Counted from the stretch's first letter, positions 6,731 through 12,765 are shown. The stretch is 13,995 nt of DNA from Rubrobacteraceae bacterium (GCA_021156345.1 JAJNDJ010000055.1:1-13995), one strand, 5' to 3'. Numbers and translations: made by a program. The notes: generated by a model from the sequence alone, not told the origin.

Positions 6731-7169
6731 TCAGCCGGCCGCCCGGCCGCGCAACTCGAAGAGCCGCTCCTCTACCATCTCAGGCGAGACGCCCATCCGG
6801 GAGAGCATCCTTACGGCCGTACCTTCTGCGTTGCGTAGTATTCCAATCAGGACGTGCTCGGTGCCGAGGTAGTTGTCTCCCAACCTTCGCATCTCTTTAC
6901 GCGCTTGGACCAATGCCTTCTTGGCCCAGGGGGAGATCGGGATGCGCCTTTTGTCCGGAATGCGTAACTCGAAGGCATCACCCGCCTCCCTGCGCACCTC
7001 TTCGAGGGAGATCCCTATCGAAGCGAGGGCGCCCTATCCCCTCATCGGCACGCAGGATGCCAAGCAAAAGGTCCTCATCACCAAGCGAATCGTGACCAAG
7101 CATCTTGGCCTCATCCAAGGCAGCCTCGATACACATGCGGGATCTGTCGGTAAAACGGGTGAAGATCAT
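6731..7169 (-). pseudogene. Stand-alone Clp N-domain protein, single-base frameshift
   Basis: Clp_N domain (the substrate/adaptor-binding double repeat of ClpC/ClpA) without any AAA+ ATPase. The first repeat is IFTRFTDRSRMCIEAALDEAKMLGHDSLGDEDLLLGILRADEGI from 7169; the second is ISPWAKKALVQARKEMRRLGDNYLGTEHVLIGILRNAEG, ending at TGA 6731. Between them the frame changes: in one frame translation runs into nonsense after DEGI, while ALASIGISLEEVRREAG, the correct linker, continues one base over. Removing one base of GGG (plus-strand 7032-7034) restores one protein of about 145 residues. So this is either a recent frameshift, a sequencing error, or a programmed shift. The ATG overlaps the stop of the HTH gene (ATGA). 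Such proteins probably present substrates to, or compete for, ClpC; that is inference. Confidence 0.82.
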
Positions 7170-7423
7170 GCGCCCCTTCCCTTTCTCCTCGGTGTTTCTC
7201 CAGGGTACCTATCCCTAATCCTCCTGGCGTGCTTTTTGTGCACAGCCTGCTTGCTGACCCCGAGGACCTCGGCGATCCTCGCCCATGACCATCCCGCGAC
7301 GAAGGCATTCTCCACCTGCGCCGCCTCTAAAGCTTCCAGCGTCCGCCTCAAGGCGACGACCGCTTCGAGTCCCTCCCTAGGATCATCCGGCCCATCAACT
7401 CGTGTCTTCGTCTTCCTATCCAT
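7166..7423 (-). CDS. Small helix-turn-helix protein paired with Clp-N
   Basis: 85-residue DNA-binding protein. Residues 16-42 form a charged helix (LEAVVALRRTLEALEAAQVENA) and 45-65 a sigma-factor/MerR-like helix-turn-helix, GWSWARIAEVLGVSKQAVHKKH, followed by a basic tail. This arrangement is familiar from short actinobacterial HTH proteins encoded next to Clp-N proteins. The ATG lies 6 bases after a near-perfect -10 box, so the transcript should start at or next to the ATG (leaderless); no Shine-Dalgarno is present or needed. Two palindromes over the promoter are the likely autoregulatory operators. The stop overlaps the Clp-N start by 4 bases, so the pair form one operon. A heat or protein stress role is inferred from the Clp-N partner. 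Confidence 0.85.
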   Translation of the reverse strand: MDRKTKTRVDGPDDPREGLEAVVALRRTLEALEAAQVENAFVAGWSWARIAEVLGVSKQAVHKKHARRIRDRYPGETPRRKGRGA

Positions 7424-7425
7424 GG

Positions 7426-7441
7426 GTCAATCATAGTTGAC
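7426..7441. promoter_or_regulatory. Operator-like palindrome 1, GTCAA-N6-TTGAC
   Basis: Perfect inverted repeat GTCAA-TCATAG-TTGAC covering the -10 box of the HTH/Clp-N promoter. It is one of two identical-architecture sites 28 bp apart, so the two would lie on nearly the same DNA face offset by about 2.7 turns. The likely ligand is the HTH protein itself. Confidence 0.6.
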
Positions 7442-7458
7442 GATCTATTACTTGTCAA
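7430..7458 (-). promoter_or_regulatory. Sigma70-type promoter, probably leaderless
   Basis: Minus strand TTGACA (7458-7453), 17-base spacer, TATGAT (7435-7430): consensus -35 and a 5/6 -10. Only 6 bases separate the -10 from the ATG at 7423, so transcription should begin at the start codon. Confidence 0.85.
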
Positions 7459-7469
7459 CCTTTATTGAC
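7454..7469. promoter_or_regulatory. Operator-like palindrome 2, GTCAA-N6-TTGAC
   Basis: Perfect inverted repeat GTCAA-CCTTTA-TTGAC; its left arm is the -35 box itself. It has the same half-sites and the same 6-base spacer as the site at 7426-7441. Binding here would block sigma contact at the -35. Confidence 0.6.
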
Positions 7470-7485
7470 GATTCTTTCTATGGTT

Positions 7486-7905
7486 TCACTCGTAGAGTTC
7501 CCGCCAGCTCAGGAGCTTTGGTGCGCCATCTTCGACGGAGAAGGTGGCTTCGAGCTTGCGGTTGGTCTCCCTGTACTCGCCTGTGGAGACTGCTTCGAAG
7601 GACCCGCTTTCGGCGTCGTATTCGACGGTAACGGTAACGGAGCCCTCAGCCATACCGGCCATGTGGAGTTCCCCCGAGGACCAGTCGGCCTGGCTGGAGT
7701 CGTTCGCCAGGTGTGCTTTGGCGACCTCGATCCCTGCTTCGGCCAACTCGAAGGCCTGCTCTCCCCTGTTGACTGCTACGACGGCCTTCAGATCCGTGGC
7801 CACTAAGGTCAGAAGGCCGGCTCCCATCACGCCGACGATCACCACGACGATGACCGCGAGTCCTAGAGCCATACCCCTTTCTTCGCGCAGGAGGCGCCGG
7901 ATCAT
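7486..7905 (-). CDS. PilX-type minor pilin
   Basis: 139 residues, last gene of the minor pilin operon. The N-terminus has a short basic leader (MIRRLLREERG) then a hydrophobic helix (MALGLAVIVVVIVGVMGAGLLTLVATDL) and the sequence NRGEQAFELAEAGIEVAKAHL typical of the PilX N-terminal domain. Cleavage by prepilin peptidase would follow Gly11; the usual Glu at mature position 5 is missing, as is common in PilX-like and GspK-like subunits. The small C-terminal part is beta-rich (SVTVTVEYDAESGSFEAVSTGEY). The ATG overlaps the stop of the preceding gene (ATGA). It probably acts in the tip/initiation complex of a type IV pilus in the cell envelope. Confidence 0.83.
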   Translation of the reverse strand: MIRRLLREERGMALGLAVIVVVIVGVMGAGLLTLVATDLKAVVAVNRGEQAFELAEAGIEVAKAHLANDSSQADWSSGELHMAGMAEGSVTVTVEYDAESGSFEAVSTGEYRETNRKLEATFSVEDGAPKLLSWRELYE

Positions 7906-8537
7906 GGTTGGTCTCCGCGGTTTCTGAGGTAGACGTCGGTCACGAGCGTCTGCCTGGTTGGATCTTGACCCCGGCGCCTCACTTCGACGGCCATCTCTAT
8001 GCGAAGGAGCCTGATCTCCGCCTCATCAGTGATAGCGAGGGCCGGAGGACAGTCGTCAGGACTCCTGCACGGAGTAAAGCGCAGTCCGTCGGTGGGAACC
8101 GAATCTACGAGCGTCTGGGCGCTGCCGCCCTTGGATCGTTTCAGGTCGTGGCCGCTGAGGTAGTAGCCTATGATTTCGGAGCCATCGATACTTCGGTCTC
8201 CCCCGACCTCGTTGCCGAAGGTGATGCGGGTTGCCGTAGGCACTGCGGGCCTTGTGGGATCCGCGGGGTCCAGAAACAGGTGTCTCCTGGGGGGGTCCGA
8301 TGTCAGATCGTACGGATAGGCGGCCCTGATCTCACGTTCCATCCTGCCAAGGGCGAGCCTGGCATTCCCGACGGACTCGAGCCTGTCACCGCCGTAACCG
8401 AAGGCCCTCACGCTCACGTCGAAGATGGCATACAGGGCGAAGAGCACGCCGAACATCATCATCGCGGAGACGAGTACCTCCACGAGCGTGAAACCCCTCT
8501 CCTCCTTCCACGGCTGGCTCCTTGCCAGGTTCACCAT
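7902..8537 (-). CDS. PilW-type minor pilin (prepilin-like)
   Basis: 211 residues from ATG 8537. The class III leader ends ...KEERG with cleavage before FTLVEVLVSAMMMFGVLF; Glu at mature position 5 (residue 20) is present. The frame is open upstream to 8765, but that extension overlaps the previous gene and is arginine-rich junk, so the start is placed at ATG 8537 or GTG 8534, both overlapping the previous stop at 8531-8533. The body has a long PilW-like N-terminal helix (SVGNARLALGRMEREIRAAYPYD) followed by a beta-rich domain with one CRSPDDC disulfide-like pair. The C-terminus matches PilW/GspJ-type pseudopilins in length. It probably forms part of the pilus initiation complex with the neighbouring subunits. 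Confidence 0.85.
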   Translation of the reverse strand: MVNLARSQPWKEERGFTLVEVLVSAMMMFGVLFALYAIFDVSVRAFGYGGDRLESVGNARLALGRMEREIRAAYPYDLTSDPPRRHLFLDPADPTRPAVPTATRITFGNEVGGDRSIDGSEIIGYYLSGHDLKRSKGGSAQTLVDSVPTDGLRFTPCRSPDDCPPALAITDEAEIRLLRIEMAVEVRRRGQDPTRQTLVTDVYLRNRGDQP

Positions 8538-8920
8538 CTGGACACGACCCCTGAAACGACGTAGGAGTTCTCGCCGTCCCACTCGACCGTAACGGTGACC
8601 ATCATCAGCCCCTCCTCCCCGGAACCGTCGCCGAGGTCGGTACCAATGGACTGGGCGGCTGTCGAGTATCCGAACCCGGAAGGGTTGCAGACGCCGCCCT
8701 GCGGGCCATCCTCCACGGCCTCGTACGGAATGCTCTTCAACTGTTCCAGCTTCTGTACGGCGCACGCCCGCGCCTTGTCGTAGTCGGCGCTCGCGTCAGC
8801 GGCCCCGATCGCCGTGTCGAACATGCCTACCATTGGTACGACGGCGACGGTGAGGACCACCATCGCCACCATCACCTCTATAAGTGAGTATCCCGCGGTG
8901 CTCTTAATAGGAGATGTCAC
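8531..8920 (-). CDS. PilV-type minor pilin (prepilin-like)
   Basis: 129 residues. It has a very short leader (MTSPIKSTAG) with predicted cleavage after Gly10, then YSLIEVMVAMVVLTVAVVPMVGMF with Glu at mature position 5. The segment ASADYDKARACAVQKLEQLKSIPYEAV is the helix continuation typical of PilV/GspI-type subunits, which use 'A..KLE.LK..P' spacing. The remainder is small and beta-rich, ending VTVEWDGENSYVVSGVVSRW. The start is GTG 8920, overlapping the previous stop as GTGA, consistent with translational coupling. It is second in the operon order FimT-PilV-PilW-PilX, the classical order of minor pilin clusters. Confidence 0.87.
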   Translation of the reverse strand: MTSPIKSTAGYSLIEVMVAMVVLTVAVVPMVGMFDTAIGAADASADYDKARACAVQKLEQLKSIPYEAVEDGPQGGVCNPSGFGYSTAAQSIGTDLGDGSGEEGLMMVTVTVEWDGENSYVVSGVVSRW

Positions 8921-9555
8921 CGATCCTTATCCTTCCTTATCCTCGAGGTCGGGGCGTTGAAGACGACCGGACACGTCGGGATACCGTCTTCCGAGCTGAT
9001 CACGACGGTACCGCTCTGGCCTGGTCTGAGGGTCCTGACCGTGCCATTGGAGTTGAACTCGAGGGTGCGTGTGGCGCCGTTCTGTGCGGCGTCGGACCCG
9101 CAGGAGCTTGGCGGAACGACTGCGTCCCTGTCCCCGTGAGAGCAATCAGGATCGAAGGTGACATCCTTGATCTTCGTCCTGTCGGGCAGCTCTCGCTGGA
9201 CCAAGGGGGCTTCATCAGCCAGCGCGGGAGTGGGGTCGCCGGCACCGTAAGGGATTCTCAATTTGACCATGCAGTAATCTGCCGAAGAGCAACGGCCGAG
9301 GGGGGTACCATCGTGCATGAACACCACCCGCCAGTCAGTCAGTTGCTCGGTAGCCCTGGTGTGGGCGAGTCGCAGGTCGGCGGCGAACTGGTCGGCGGCA
9401 GCCTCGACACGCCAGCGCTCCAGCAGGGCAAGCAAGACGATGATCCCGATGGCGAGAATGATGCTTATGATGGACACGGCCGTCAGGATCTCGGGCAGGG
9501 TGTAGCCACGCTCTTCCTTACAAACGCGGGCAATGTTCGGCCGTATCACGCACAT
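8917..9555 (-). CDS. FimT/GspH-type minor pilin (prepilin-like)
   Basis: 212 residues, first gene of the minor pilin operon. Leader MCVIRPNIARVCKEERG, cleavage after Gly17, then YTLPEILTAVSIISIILAIGIIVLLALL with Glu at mature position 5. The following AAADQFAADLRLAHTRATEQLTDWRVVF is the GspH/FimT hallmark. The C-terminal domain has four or five cysteines (CSSADYC, DPDC, SSC, PTC) that may pair outside the membrane. ATG 9555 and GTG 9549 are both possible starts; no strong Shine-Dalgarno is seen. It lies 63 bases after gloA on the same strand, but a terminator hairpin separates the two, so the pilin promoter should be inside that short gap. Confidence 0.85.
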   Translation of the reverse strand: MCVIRPNIARVCKEERGYTLPEILTAVSIISIILAIGIIVLLALLERWRVEAAADQFAADLRLAHTRATEQLTDWRVVFMHDGTPLGRCSSADYCMVKLRIPYGAGDPTPALADEAPLVQRELPDRTKIKDVTFDPDCSHGDRDAVVPPSSCGSDAAQNGATRTLEFNSNGTVRTLRPGQSGTVVISSEDGIPTCPVVFNAPTSRIRKDKDR

Positions 9556-9591
9556 GGCCTACTTGTCGACGCGGATACGGCCGGACTTTAA

Positions 9592-9609
9592 CGGGCTCGT
9601 GAGAGCCCG
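9592..9609 (-). terminator. Intrinsic-like terminator after gloA
   Basis: CGGGCTC, a 4-base loop and GAGCCCG form a perfect 7-bp GC-rich stem, 9 bases past the gloA stop, followed on the minus strand by TTAAAG. The U-run is short, as is common in high-GC actinobacteria. Confidence 0.6.
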
Positions 9610-9618
9610 AGGGGGTCG

Positions 9619-9999
9619 TTACGGACGCTCGATGAATTCTATCCGGTAGCCATCGGGATCTTTGACGAAGAAGATCCTGGTCCCGCTGCCCATGGCGTGC
9701 GGCTTGCTCTCGAAGTCCACGCCGCCGGCTTCTTCTAGCCTGTCCGCCAGGGCGTCGAGGTCTTCGACGGCGAAGGCGACGTGGCTGTAGCCTGTCCCGA
9801 GCTCGTAGGCCTCATCTTGGTCGTGGTTGAGGGTGAGCTCCAGACGAGGCTCGGGATCGCCGGGCACGGCGAAGAAGGCGTTGGTCGCGTCATCGCCGAT
9901 AGGCGTCTTGCGGGCAAGCTCTAAGCCAAGCTTATTCACGTAGAAATCTATGCTCCTGTCGAGATCCAGAACCCTGTAGCAGGTGTGCACGTAGCGCAT
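9619..9999 (-). CDS. gloA: Glyoxalase I (lactoylglutathione lyase family)
   Basis: 126-residue VOC-fold enzyme, converting the thiol adduct of methylglyoxal to the corresponding thioester. The four metal ligands of GloA are in place: His5 (RYVHT), Glu54 (RLELT), His73 (YSHVAF) and Glu121 (YRIEFIE). DLDRSIDFY and KDPDGYRIE are the other signature stretches. Length and layout follow the short bacterial nickel-type enzyme. Actinobacteria mostly lack glutathione, so the true thiol cofactor may be mycothiol or another low-molecular-weight thiol; that is inference. The start is fixed by GAAAGGAG about 6 bases before the ATG. It appears monocistronic with a terminator just downstream. Confidence 0.93.
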   Translation of the reverse strand: MRYVHTCYRVLDLDRSIDFYVNKLGLELARKTPIGDDATNAFFAVPGDPEPRLELTLNHDQDEAYELGTGYSHVAFAVEDLDALADRLEEAGGVDFESKPHAMGSGTRIFFVKDPDGYRIEFIERP

Positions 10000-10029
10000 G
10001 GTCGCTCCTTTCGGTCGCTCAGGATTTCA

Positions 10030-10153
10030 CTTATCAGCATGTCATCAATTCAGCATTGCAGCAAGTCGCCTTGCAGGCGGCTTGTCGGCAAGGGCTTTTG
10101 CGTACGCGAAAGTTGAAATGCCGAGAGCGCCCGACAGGGCGCGTGCTGATAAG
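10030..10153. repeat. Palindromic intergenic repeat, copy B (124 bp)
   Basis: Bounded by a perfect 10-bp inverted repeat, CTTATCAGCA at 10030-10039 and TGCTGATAAG at 10144-10153. Inside are two small hairpins, CGCCT/AGGCG near 10067 and GCGCCC-GACA-GGGCGC at 10127-10142. The right half aligns with copy C (TTTTGCG..AA..TGA.ATGC.GA ... GCGTGCTGAYAAG), and the left start with copy A. It lies between gloA and the ABC1-like gene and ends 8 bases before the latter's ATG, so it may carry that gene's promoter. Confidence 0.7.
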
Positions 10154-10161
10154 CTTTACTT

Positions 10162-11748
10162 ATGGAGAGGATCTCGCGGGATCTGCCTGAGAGTCCGGCC
10201 CGAAGGGCGGCCAGGATCGCCCGTGTCGGGGCGCGCTACGGATTCGGCTTCGTGTTCAGGAGCCGTTTGTTGCCTGGTCGGCGCAGGGAAGCGCCTGAGA
10301 GGGTAGGAACGAGGCTACGCTACTCCCTCGAAGAGCTGGGACCGACGTTCGCGGAGCTGGGTCGCTTCCTCTCTATCCGCCGCGACCTGATCCCACCCGA
10401 GGTGGCCGCCGAGTTGGGACGCGCGAGGGTCGTAGCGAAGCCGATCAACTTCCCGGAGGCGCGGGCTCGTATCGAGAGGGAGCTTGGCAACACGCTGGAA
10501 CGACTGTTCGTCGAGTTCGAGGAGGTCCCTGTCAGGGTCGGTCCGTTTACCCAATCGCACGCGGCCATGCTGCCTGGAGGGCGACCTGCTCTCGTTGTCG
10601 TCAACCGTACGGGAGTGCGCAGGGACCTCCTCGCGATGCGACCTGTGGCCGACCTGACGCGCCGGAGGCTTGGCGACCGGTTGCCCCTCGATCCCTCCGC
10701 GATCGTGGCCGAGTTCACCGCGCATGTCACCCACCGCCGCGACATGTACTATTCGGCCCAGATCTCTCGCCGCCTTAGAGAGCTGGAGGACTTCCGGCTC
10801 CTAGTTCCCGACGTCTACAGGGACTACTCGACGGGCCGCTGCGTGACGTTCGAGGCGCCGGCGAACCCCAGGCCCCTCGAAGAAGAGCAGTACCTGGAGG
10901 TCTCGGAGACACTCGTCCGGCTCGCGCTGACCGAGGGAGTTATCCTCGCCGACCCGGCAGAGGTACGTTTCGTCCTCGACTTCCCCGCAGGGGGACTCTG
11001 GCTGGCCGACCCGACGGAGGCGTTTGGCCTGGACCCGGAGAGGCTGCGGGGGGTGGCCGAGATCCTGGCCGCGGTGCGTCGTGGGGACGTGGAGGGTGTG
11101 GTGCGCGCGCTGCCGCTGGCAGGGAGCTTTGTCCCCCACGACGCCTCGGACCTCCGGCGTGAGTTGCGCGAGGCCATGGGCGTGCTTGGCGGTCCTCTGT
11201 GGCGCGAACACTCCCTGGAGAAGGTCAGGGATAGGGGACTCGAAGCAATCCGTAGAGGAGGCGCGCGGCTGCACGTCGAAGTCGCCCAGATGGTGGATTT
11301 CCTGGTCAAGGTAGAGAGGCTCGGGGGAGAAGGACAGACGCGGATAGTAACGGCGGCGGAGGCGGCCGAGGTGCTCATCTCCCGCTACAGGAACCCCGCC
11401 TACGTCGCGGCCCGCCTGGCGCGCAGGGTGGCCCAGCCCGACGCCCTCGCGGATTTCCCACGCCAGGTCCACGCCCTCCTTGATGAGCTCAAGGATGGCG
11501 AGATCGAGGTTCGTTTCAGGCACGGCGGGCTGGATGAGCTCATTTCGAAGGTGGACATCCTCGCCAACCGCCTGGTCTTCGCCTTCCTCATAGCCGCCCT
11601 CATAATCGGTTCTGCGATGCTTGGGATCTTCGTCAAGAGCGGCGTCAAGTTCCTCGGCGTGAGCGTGTTCGGCCTTATCGGCTTCGTCTTTGCCGCGATC
11701 CTGGGGCTCCTGCTGCTCGTCGGCATCATCAGATCCGGACGCCTGTAA
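10162..11748 (+). CDS. ABC1/UbiB-like protein, predicted pseudokinase
   Basis: 528 residues with the ABC1/UbiB/ADCK layout: the N-terminal LGPTF.ELG block (59-67), a nucleotide-loop region (121-135), P.VY.DYSTGRCVTFE (217-231), a catalytic-loop region (258-270) and two C-terminal membrane helices (about 470-490 and 497-523), as in UbiB. Key residues are altered. The KxGQ motif is ELGR; the alanine-rich loop is VRVGPFTQSH; the catalytic-lysine strand reads ALVVVNRTG with no Lys; ADPHPGN reads ADPAEVR; and the DFG-like site reads LADPTE. So it keeps the fold but probably not phosphotransfer. Family members act in isoprenoid lipid/quinone metabolism at the membrane. The ATG at 10162 has no Shine-Dalgarno; TAAGCT 6 bases upstream might be a -10 for a leaderless start. 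Repeats flank it on both sides. Confidence 0.82.
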   Translation: MERISRDLPESPARRAARIARVGARYGFGFVFRSRLLPGRRREAPERVGTRLRYSLEELGPTFAELGRFLSIRRDLIPPEVAAELGRARVVAKPINFPEARARIERELGNTLERLFVEFEEVPVRVGPFTQSHAAMLPGGRPALVVVNRTGVRRDLLAMRPVADLTRRRLGDRLPLDPSAIVAEFTAHVTHRRDMYYSAQISRRLRELEDFRLLVPDVYRDYSTGRCVTFEAPANPRPLEEEQYLEVSETLVRLALTEGVILADPAEVRFVLDFPAGGLWLADPTEAFGLDPERLRGVAEILAAVRRGDVEGVVRALPLAGSFVPHDASDLRRELREAMGVLGGPLWREHSLEKVRDRGLEAIRRGGARLHVEVAQMVDFLVKVERLGGEGQTRIVTAAEAAEVLISRYRNPAYVAARLARRVAQPDALADFPRQVHALLDELKDGEIEVRFRHGGLDELISKVDILANRLVFAFLIAALIIGSAMLGIFVKSGVKFLGVSVFGLIGFVFAAILGLLLLVGIIRSGRL

Positions 11749-11752
11749 TGTC

Positions 11753-11877
11753 AGCATGTCAGCACGCGCCCCGTCGGGCGCTTGTCAGCTAGGTGTTTTG
11801 CGCAAGCTGAGATGCTGACAAGCGAGGGCGTCAGCCCGAGCGTGCTGACAAGGCGCGAAGCCCCGTGCTGACGTGCT
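11753..11877. repeat. Palindromic intergenic repeat, copy C (125 bp)
   Basis: Terminal inverted repeats AGCATGTCAGCACG (11753-11766) and CGTGCTGACGTGCT (11864-11877) match in 13 of 14 positions. Internal parts: hairpin GCGCCC-CGTC-GGGCGC (11766-11781), CTTGTCAGC (11781-11789), and GCTGACAAG twice (11814-11822, 11844-11852). Its left end is 4 bases past the ABC1-like stop; its right end supplies the stop codon of the Excalibur protein. The hairpin may terminate transcription from both sides. Confidence 0.75.
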
Positions 11878-12361
11878 ACTCGTGGCAGAGGCCGTTGCGC
11901 TTTGCCGGAAACTCTACCGGACACCCTCCATCCGCCATCAAGGGTACTGGTCCGTCTGTTGGGCCGCCTGAAGCGAACAGATTGCGGCTCTTTTGTGGCG
12001 GCTTCGGTTTGGGTGATGCGGATGCGTTACTGCTTGGTGACGCGCTGGCCGAAGGCTCGACCGGCGGTGCGCTGCTTGGCGCCGTGGTGCTTGGCACCGG
12101 AGTGCTGGCCGCTACGCTGCCGCTGGTGCCGTAGGGGTAGTTATCACAGGCCCGTCCGTTGCCGTCGGAATCCAGGTTGTTGGGGTCGCTGGGGTCGCTG
12201 TCGAGCTCGACCTGCGCCGATTCTTGAGAGCCGAAGCTGGCACAGTCGTACTGGTCGACTTGCGCCACGGCCGGCTTGCTCGGATAGAATATCTGCTCGT
12301 AGGTGCCACGCAACACGAAACCGGCCACGAGCACCAGCCCTACCATTACCAGCTTCGACAT
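11876..12361 (-). CDS. Exported Excalibur-domain protein
   Basis: 161 residues from ATG 12361. An N-terminal hydrophobic segment (LVMVGLVLVAGFVL, 4-17) after MSK is a signal peptide or membrane anchor. Residues 36-74 are an Excalibur domain: YDCASFGSQESAQVELDSDP, then DPNNLDSDGNGRAC with the D-x-D-G-x-x-x-C calcium-type loop and the Cys40/Cys72 pair. A Ser/Pro/Thr/Ala-rich linker (about 80-125) suggests cell-wall passage. The tail GGCPVEFPAKRNGLCHE resembles the start of a short C-terminal domain seen in other actinobacterial surface proteins but stops early. An upstream ATG at 12385 is in frame; I prefer 12361 because GGGA sits 6 bases before it and the signal then starts properly. It is expected outside the membrane, binding calcium. 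Confidence 0.83.
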   Translation of the reverse strand: MSKLVMVGLVLVAGFVLRGTYEQIFYPSKPAVAQVDQYDCASFGSQESAQVELDSDPSDPNNLDSDGNGRACDNYPYGTSGSVAASTPVPSTTAPSSAPPVEPSASASPSSNASASPKPKPPQKSRNLFASGGPTDGPVPLMADGGCPVEFPAKRNGLCHE

Positions 12362-12648
12362 TGTAATTCCCATCCTGTGGCGCATTGTACCCCACCGCTC
12401 ATGCAGACGATACTCTCACGTCAGATGATGCACCCTCCGTGGCTTCGGACTAGGAGAAGGAGGCAATATTACCTCTTGGAGAGTGCTGTAACCAGCTCCA
12501 TGCCAGGCAGTCGCCTCTGAATTCGATCCGCCACGGACGAGGTTCTGATTCCAGCGCGCTAAAGGTCCCCGTGCGTATCGTCGAATAAGGACATGGAGCG
12601 GGCGGAGGCCCGGCGGCGAAAGAAGCGGGTAGAAAGAACGGGAGAAAG
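12362..12648. other. Intergenic region before the pilin fragment
   Basis: I see no convincing gene. The open minus frames (12416-12667, 12450-12716) run antisense to the pilin start and lack any family features. The region must hold the divergent promoters of the Excalibur gene and the pilin gene, but I cannot point to good -35/-10 pairs. There is no recognisable c-di-GMP or other riboswitch pattern. Confidence 0.4.
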
Positions 12649-12765
12649 GTGTTCCCCTGGTTCTCATGGCGGATGGAGGAGCTTCGCAAGACGGATGAGG
12701 GAGGCTTTACCCTCATTGAGTTACTGGCAGTGATAACGTTTCTGTTTCACAAACAGCTTCCCTAG
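12649..12765 (+). pseudogene. Type IV pilin gene cut by an integrated element
   Basis: From GTG 12649 (GGGAGAAA just upstream) the frame reads MFPWFSWRMEELRKTDEGG, then FTLIELLAVIT, the classical mature start of a major type IV pilin with Glu at position 5 and cleavage after Gly19. After codon ATA-ACG (about 12738) the sequence stops resembling a pilin and reads FLFHKQLP to TAG 12763-12765. The rest of the pilin, expected to continue with a G-I-L-A-A-I-type helix, is missing from the window. The new sequence after the junction belongs to a serine recombinase element on the other strand, so the gene appears interrupted by integration; the missing 3' part may lie at the far end of the element. 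An ATG at 12673 is an alternative start. Confidence 0.75.
12732..12760. other. Probable attachment-site junction with dyad
   Basis: The boundary where pilin coding similarity ends (about 12738-12742) is followed at once by a perfect inverted repeat CTGTTT-CAC-AAACAG (12742-12756). Large serine recombinases use short dyad att sites with a 2-3-base core, so this is a sensible attL/attR candidate. The partner site lies outside the window. Confidence 0.4.

Noticed and set aside
7421..7470. HspR (HAIR) or CIRCE operator upstream of the Clp-N operon
   Set aside because: The half-sites are GTCAA/TTGAC with a 6-base spacer, unlike CTTGAGT-N7-ACTCAAG or the 9-bp CIRCE arms.
8538..8765. N-terminal extension of the PilW-type gene up to 8765
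   Set aside because: It would overlap most of the PilV-type gene, is rich in arginine and tryptophan, and would place the prepilin leader deep inside the protein. ATG 8537 gives a normal leader.
10801..11757. 318-residue open frame on the minus strand
   Set aside because: It is fully antisense to the ABC1-like gene, whose motifs and membrane helices are clear; the minus product shows no domain and is biased as expected from codon position effects in GC-rich DNA.
12362..12648. Riboswitch (for example c-di-GMP) ahead of the pilin gene
   Set aside because: I looked for the conserved GEMM core and tetraloop pattern and did not see it; no other aptamer pattern was recognisable.
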